A DNA stretch of 64,000 nucleotides, from positions 124,001 through 188,000 of the forward strand of contig JAJPGZ010000010.1 in NCBI GenBank assembly GCA_021325495.1. Reading direction: 5' to 3'. Below the pieces are notes generated by a model, which was not told the origin of the DNA, searched no databases, and worked only from the letters and a program-made list of their open reading frames with translations. The translations under genes and the position numbers were made by a program. The stretch comes from Spartobacteria bacterium. GTDB taxonomy: Bacteria; Verrucomicrobiota; Verrucomicrobiia; Chthoniobacterales; UBA10450. Every line of letters starts with the position of its first letter. The stretch's first letter is position 1. Shown here piece after piece: positions 61,960 to 64,000 of the stretch.

Positions 61960-62132
61960 GCACCGCGGGTTGAATTCAGGCGAAAGCGTGCGATACTGCG
62001 CGCCTTGTTGGATTACTCTGTTTACTTCACTGCACGGAAGATCGTCAGGTGAGCGTCGCTCATTGGTGGTTTGAAACCCGATTCACGGGAACGGCTCTGT
62101 AGCTCGGTAGTTTTTCCAAACTCAAACACTAA

Positions 62133-62432
62133 ATGAAACTGTACGTAGGTAATCTCTCTTTTGAGACCACCGAGAACGATCTCCAAGATCTGTTCGAACA
62201 ACACGGCACCGTCAACGAAGTCCATCTCATGATGGATCGCGTCACCGGTAAATCGCGCGGCTTCGCGTTCGTCACTATGAACGACGACACGCAGGCCAAC
62301 GCCGCCATGAGCACACTCAATGGCAAAGACCTCAATGGTCGCGCCCTCAACGTCAACGAAGCGCGTCCGCGCGAAGAACGGCCGCGCCCGCAAGGCGGCA
62401 ACAACCGCTCTTACGCAGGCAATCGCCGCTAA
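62133..62432 (+). CDS. RRM-type RNA-binding protein
   Basis: This 99-residue protein has a single RNA recognition motif, with RNP2 KLYVGNLSF (residues 2-10) and RNP1 KSRGFAFVTM (about 45-54). A short Arg/Pro/Gly tail follows. Such proteins (like cyanobacterial Rbp) are often cold-induced and bind single-stranded RNA. No second domain is present. A hairpin after the stop may end its transcript. Confidence 0.95.
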   Translation: MKLYVGNLSFETTENDLQDLFEQHGTVNEVHLMMDRVTGKSRGFAFVTMNDDTQANAAMSTLNGKDLNGRALNVNEARPREERPRPQGGNNRSYAGNRR

Positions 62433-62442
62433 ATCGGAATAT

Positions 62443-62475
62443 CTAAAGGGGGGCGCAGTTTGCGTCCCCCTTTAG
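62443..62475. repeat. Hairpin repeat, possible terminator, between the RRM gene and infA
   Basis: The 33-bp inverted repeat has arms CTAAAGGGGGGCGCA and TGCGTCCCCCTTTAG around a short loop. There is no strong T-run, so terminator function is uncertain. Its layout resembles the CTGTAGGGG family at 54556. Confidence 0.7.
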
Positions 62476-62484
62476 CAACCGCGC

Positions 62485-62510
62485 AAGATCGACATGGCAC
62501 AAGATCGACA
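62485..62510. repeat. Tandem decamer motifs at the start of infA
   Basis: AAGATCGACA at 62485-62494 and 62501-62510 are 16 bp apart. The infA ATG (62494) begins at the last base of the first copy, and the second copy encodes residues 3-6 of infA. Confidence 0.9.
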
Positions 62511-62727
62511 AGTGAATCCTGAGAAAGCTATACAACTCGAAGGCACCATCATGTCCGTGCTCCCCGGCACCATGTTCCGCGTCGCCCTCGCTAATGATCA
62601 CCTCGTTCTCGCCCATATCTCTGGAAAAATGCGCAAACGTTTTATTCGCCTAACCATCGGAGATCGCGTAAAGATGGAGATGTCACCCTACGACACCGCC
62701 AAAGCGCGCATCGTTTACCGACTCTAA
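62494..62727 (+). CDS. infA: Translation initiation factor IF-1
   Basis: This 77-residue OB-fold protein reads [66 protein letters not shown] after its N-terminus (residues 12-77), matching IF-1, which binds the 30S A site. The N-terminus [11 protein letters not shown] is longer than the usual MAKED and is made partly of decamer sequence, suggesting that the motif was added or retained at the 5' end of an essential gene. Confidence 0.95.
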   Translation: MAQDRQVNPEKAIQLEGTIMSVLPGTMFRVALANDHLVLAHISGKMRKRFIRLTIGDRVKMEMSPYDTAKARIVYRL

Positions 62728-62734
62728 TCTAACT

Positions 62735-62980
62735 GTGGCTACAAGATTCTTTTTTGACGCACCACGGCCGAAAGCAAAAGCACGGCCCAACATCAAAAGT
62801 CTGCTCATGCGTTGTCCCTCGACATCGCGACTCACGGACACCGGCGAAACCATCGACGAAAAATTGTGGCCGACGGCGCAGATCAAGGGCCGCAAACTCA
62901 CCTGCGCCCACTGCGGCTCGGTCCATTCCTGGTCGAAGACGGACGTCGTTCTCGGCCGTCCTATCCGCGATCATCGCTGA
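62735..62980 (+). CDS. Small CxxC-containing hypothetical protein
   Basis: This 81-residue protein starts at GTG 62735. The core RCPSTSRLTDTGETID, then CAHCGSVHSWSK, looks like a small zinc-ribbon pattern shared with short proteins common in other bacterial phyla. Function is unknown. It lies 7 bp after infA. Confidence 0.65.
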   Translation: MATRFFFDAPRPKAKARPNIKSLLMRCPSTSRLTDTGETIDEKLWPTAQIKGRKLTCAHCGSVHSWSKTDVVLGRPIRDHR

Positions 62981-62998
62981 TCAACTTTTTTTCTTCCT

Positions 62999-63904
62999 TT
63001 GATTTTTCGTATCCCGCTTGAACGCGTCAACTGGACGACGAGCTCGTTCTTGATCGGCACATTCGTCCTCATGCTCACCGCGGTGCCGGCGTATTTGTGG
63101 TACTTCGGCTTCGATTGGTTTCACTTCGCCGTTGCCGGCGTGTTACTCGCGGCCACAGGCTTTAGCATTACCCTTGGCTATCATCGGCTCTTCGCGCATG
63201 CGACCTTTCGCGCGCGGCTGCCCATCCGTCTCTTCACTTTAATTTTCGGTGCGGGCGCATTCGAAAATTCCGTCCTCATGTGGGCGAGCGAACATCGCCG
63301 CCATCACAAACATGTCGATCACGAGGAAGACCCGTACGACATCACCAAAGGTTTTTTTCATGCGCACATCGGCTGGCTGTTGTTCAAACTCTGGCCGCAA
63401 CCGCCATTCGATAATGTTAACGATCTCAAGCGCGATCCGCTGGTGATGTGGCAACATCGACATATTCATACCCTCGCCGTCCTCATGGGCTTTGTTTTGC
63501 CCGCCCTCCTTGGCTTCGCCTGGGATGGTTGGGTCGGCGCGCTCGGCGGGTTTTTAATCGGCGGGATCGCTCGAATCGTAGTCCTGCAGCACGGCACCTT
63601 CCTCATCAATTCTGCCTGTCACACCATTGGCCGCCAGCCGTACTCGAAACGTTGCAGCGCCCGCGATTCCTTTTTTCTGGCGCTCTTTACCTTCGGCGAA
63701 GGCTACCACAATTATCACCACGAATTTCAGCACGATTACCGCAATGGCGTGAAACCGTGGCAATGGGACCCGACCAAGTGGATCATCTGGACTTTGTCGA
63801 AGCTCGGTCTCGTCAGCAGCCTGCGTCGCGTTCCCGCCGAGACGATCAAGTCCGCCCAGGAACGCGCGGCCGCCGCTAAGATCGACATCGCCGCCTCGGC
63901 GTAA
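62999..63904 (+). CDS. Membrane fatty-acid desaturase (acyl-CoA/acyl-lipid delta-9 type)
   Basis: This 301-residue protein has four or more membrane helices and the three His boxes of di-iron desaturases: HRLFAH, EHRRHHKHVDH and EGYHNYHHEF. It introduces cis double bonds into membrane acyl chains, adjusting fluidity. The start is a TTG at 62999. A decamer copy encodes KID near the C-terminus (63878), and an inverted copy follows the stop (63906). Confidence 0.93.
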   Translation: MIFRIPLERVNWTTSSFLIGTFVLMLTAVPAYLWYFGFDWFHFAVAGVLLAATGFSITLGYHRLFAHATFRARLPIRLFTLIFGAGAFENSVLMWASEHRRHHKHVDHEEDPYDITKGFFHAHIGWLLFKLWPQPPFDNVNDLKRDPLVMWQHRHIHTLAVLMGFVLPALLGFAWDGWVGALGGFLIGGIARIVVLQHGTFLINSACHTIGRQPYSKRCSARDSFFLALFTFGEGYHNYHHEFQHDYRNGVKPWQWDPTKWIIWTLSKLGLVSSLRRVPAETIKSAQERAAAAKIDIAASA

Positions 63905-63937
63905 TTGTCGATCTTACAGGGAACCTTGCCTCTTCCC

Positions 63938-63943
63938 TATAAT
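63938..63943 (+). promoter_or_regulatory. Possible -10 element
   Basis: TATAAT at 63938-63943 lies about 26 bp upstream of a GTG that starts a truncated frame. No convincing -35 hexamer is present at the usual distance. Confidence 0.35.
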
Positions 63944-63968
63944 TCCTAACTGCGCTACAATCGCTCGC

Positions 63969-64000
63969 GTGAAGATTCGATCGGTCTTTTTCCTCCTCAT
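63969..64000 (+). CDS. 5' end of a further gene (truncated by window edge)
   Basis: GTG 63969 opens a frame reading MKIRSVFFLL, like the start of a signal peptide or membrane anchor. Only about ten codons are present, so no function can be given. Confidence 0.4.
   Translation, partial: MKIRSVFFLL

Overview
The window looks like chromosomal DNA of a Gram-negative, GC-rich bacterium, most likely a soil verrucomicrobium of the Chthoniobacterales/Udaeobacter type. Gram-negative cell-envelope genes are present (lpxB, a LolC/E-type permease, a TonB-like protein), as are an exosortase with PEP-CTERM substrates, and many small conserved hypothetical proteins. The taxon is inferred from gene content and style, without any database search. 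No rRNA, tRNA, CRISPR array or integrase was recognised.

Layout. 1-12.8 kb: surface polysaccharide block (O-antigen ligase, GT2/GT4/GT-C and WecG-type glycosyltransferases, sugar-nucleotide epimerases including a GDP-mannose 3,5-epimerase-like protein, exosortase and EpsI). 12.8-21.3 kb: mutL, an A-type Fe-S carrier, a HIT protein, an ArnT-like transferase, and lpxB with a Gfo/Idh oxidoreductase. 21.3-31.4 kb: a nucleoside-catabolism run (short ALDH, deoB, deoA), then ribBA, a PEP-CTERM protein and a secreted Asp-box protein, ribH, nusB and ftsY. 31.4-43.5 kb: MFS carrier, tandem MsrB-like proteins, rarD, recQ, a second PEP-CTERM protein, TPR and AI-2E-type membrane proteins, and a 34-residue COX24-like mini-gene. 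43.5-45.7 kb: four promoter-poor ORFs, each followed by an integron attC-like site, with no integrase (a CALIN). 45.8-64 kb: TPR protein, Hsp70, RtcB and a 2H phosphoesterase, Lol permease, queuosine-precursor-type transporter, a 1533-residue CheB-CheR-PAS-histidine kinase fusion, pyrophosphatase, RRM protein, infA and a fatty-acid desaturase.

The most unusual signal is at the DNA level. A non-palindromic decamer, TGTCGATCTT/AAGATCGACA (extended form WTGTCGATCTTGCGC), occurs about 98 times on both strands, in every reading frame of genes and between genes. Some copies are in tandem at 15-16 bp and some form inverted pairs. A second motif, TCGTTAGGC/GCCTAACGA, occurs about 56 times as its 8-mer core and matches the crossover core of the attC sites in the cassette array. 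Both are far above random expectation. A third layer is palindromic or terminal-inverted-repeat elements that sit in frame inside mutL, ftsY, an hsp70 gene and a glycosyltransferase gene, or supply the stop codons of other genes.
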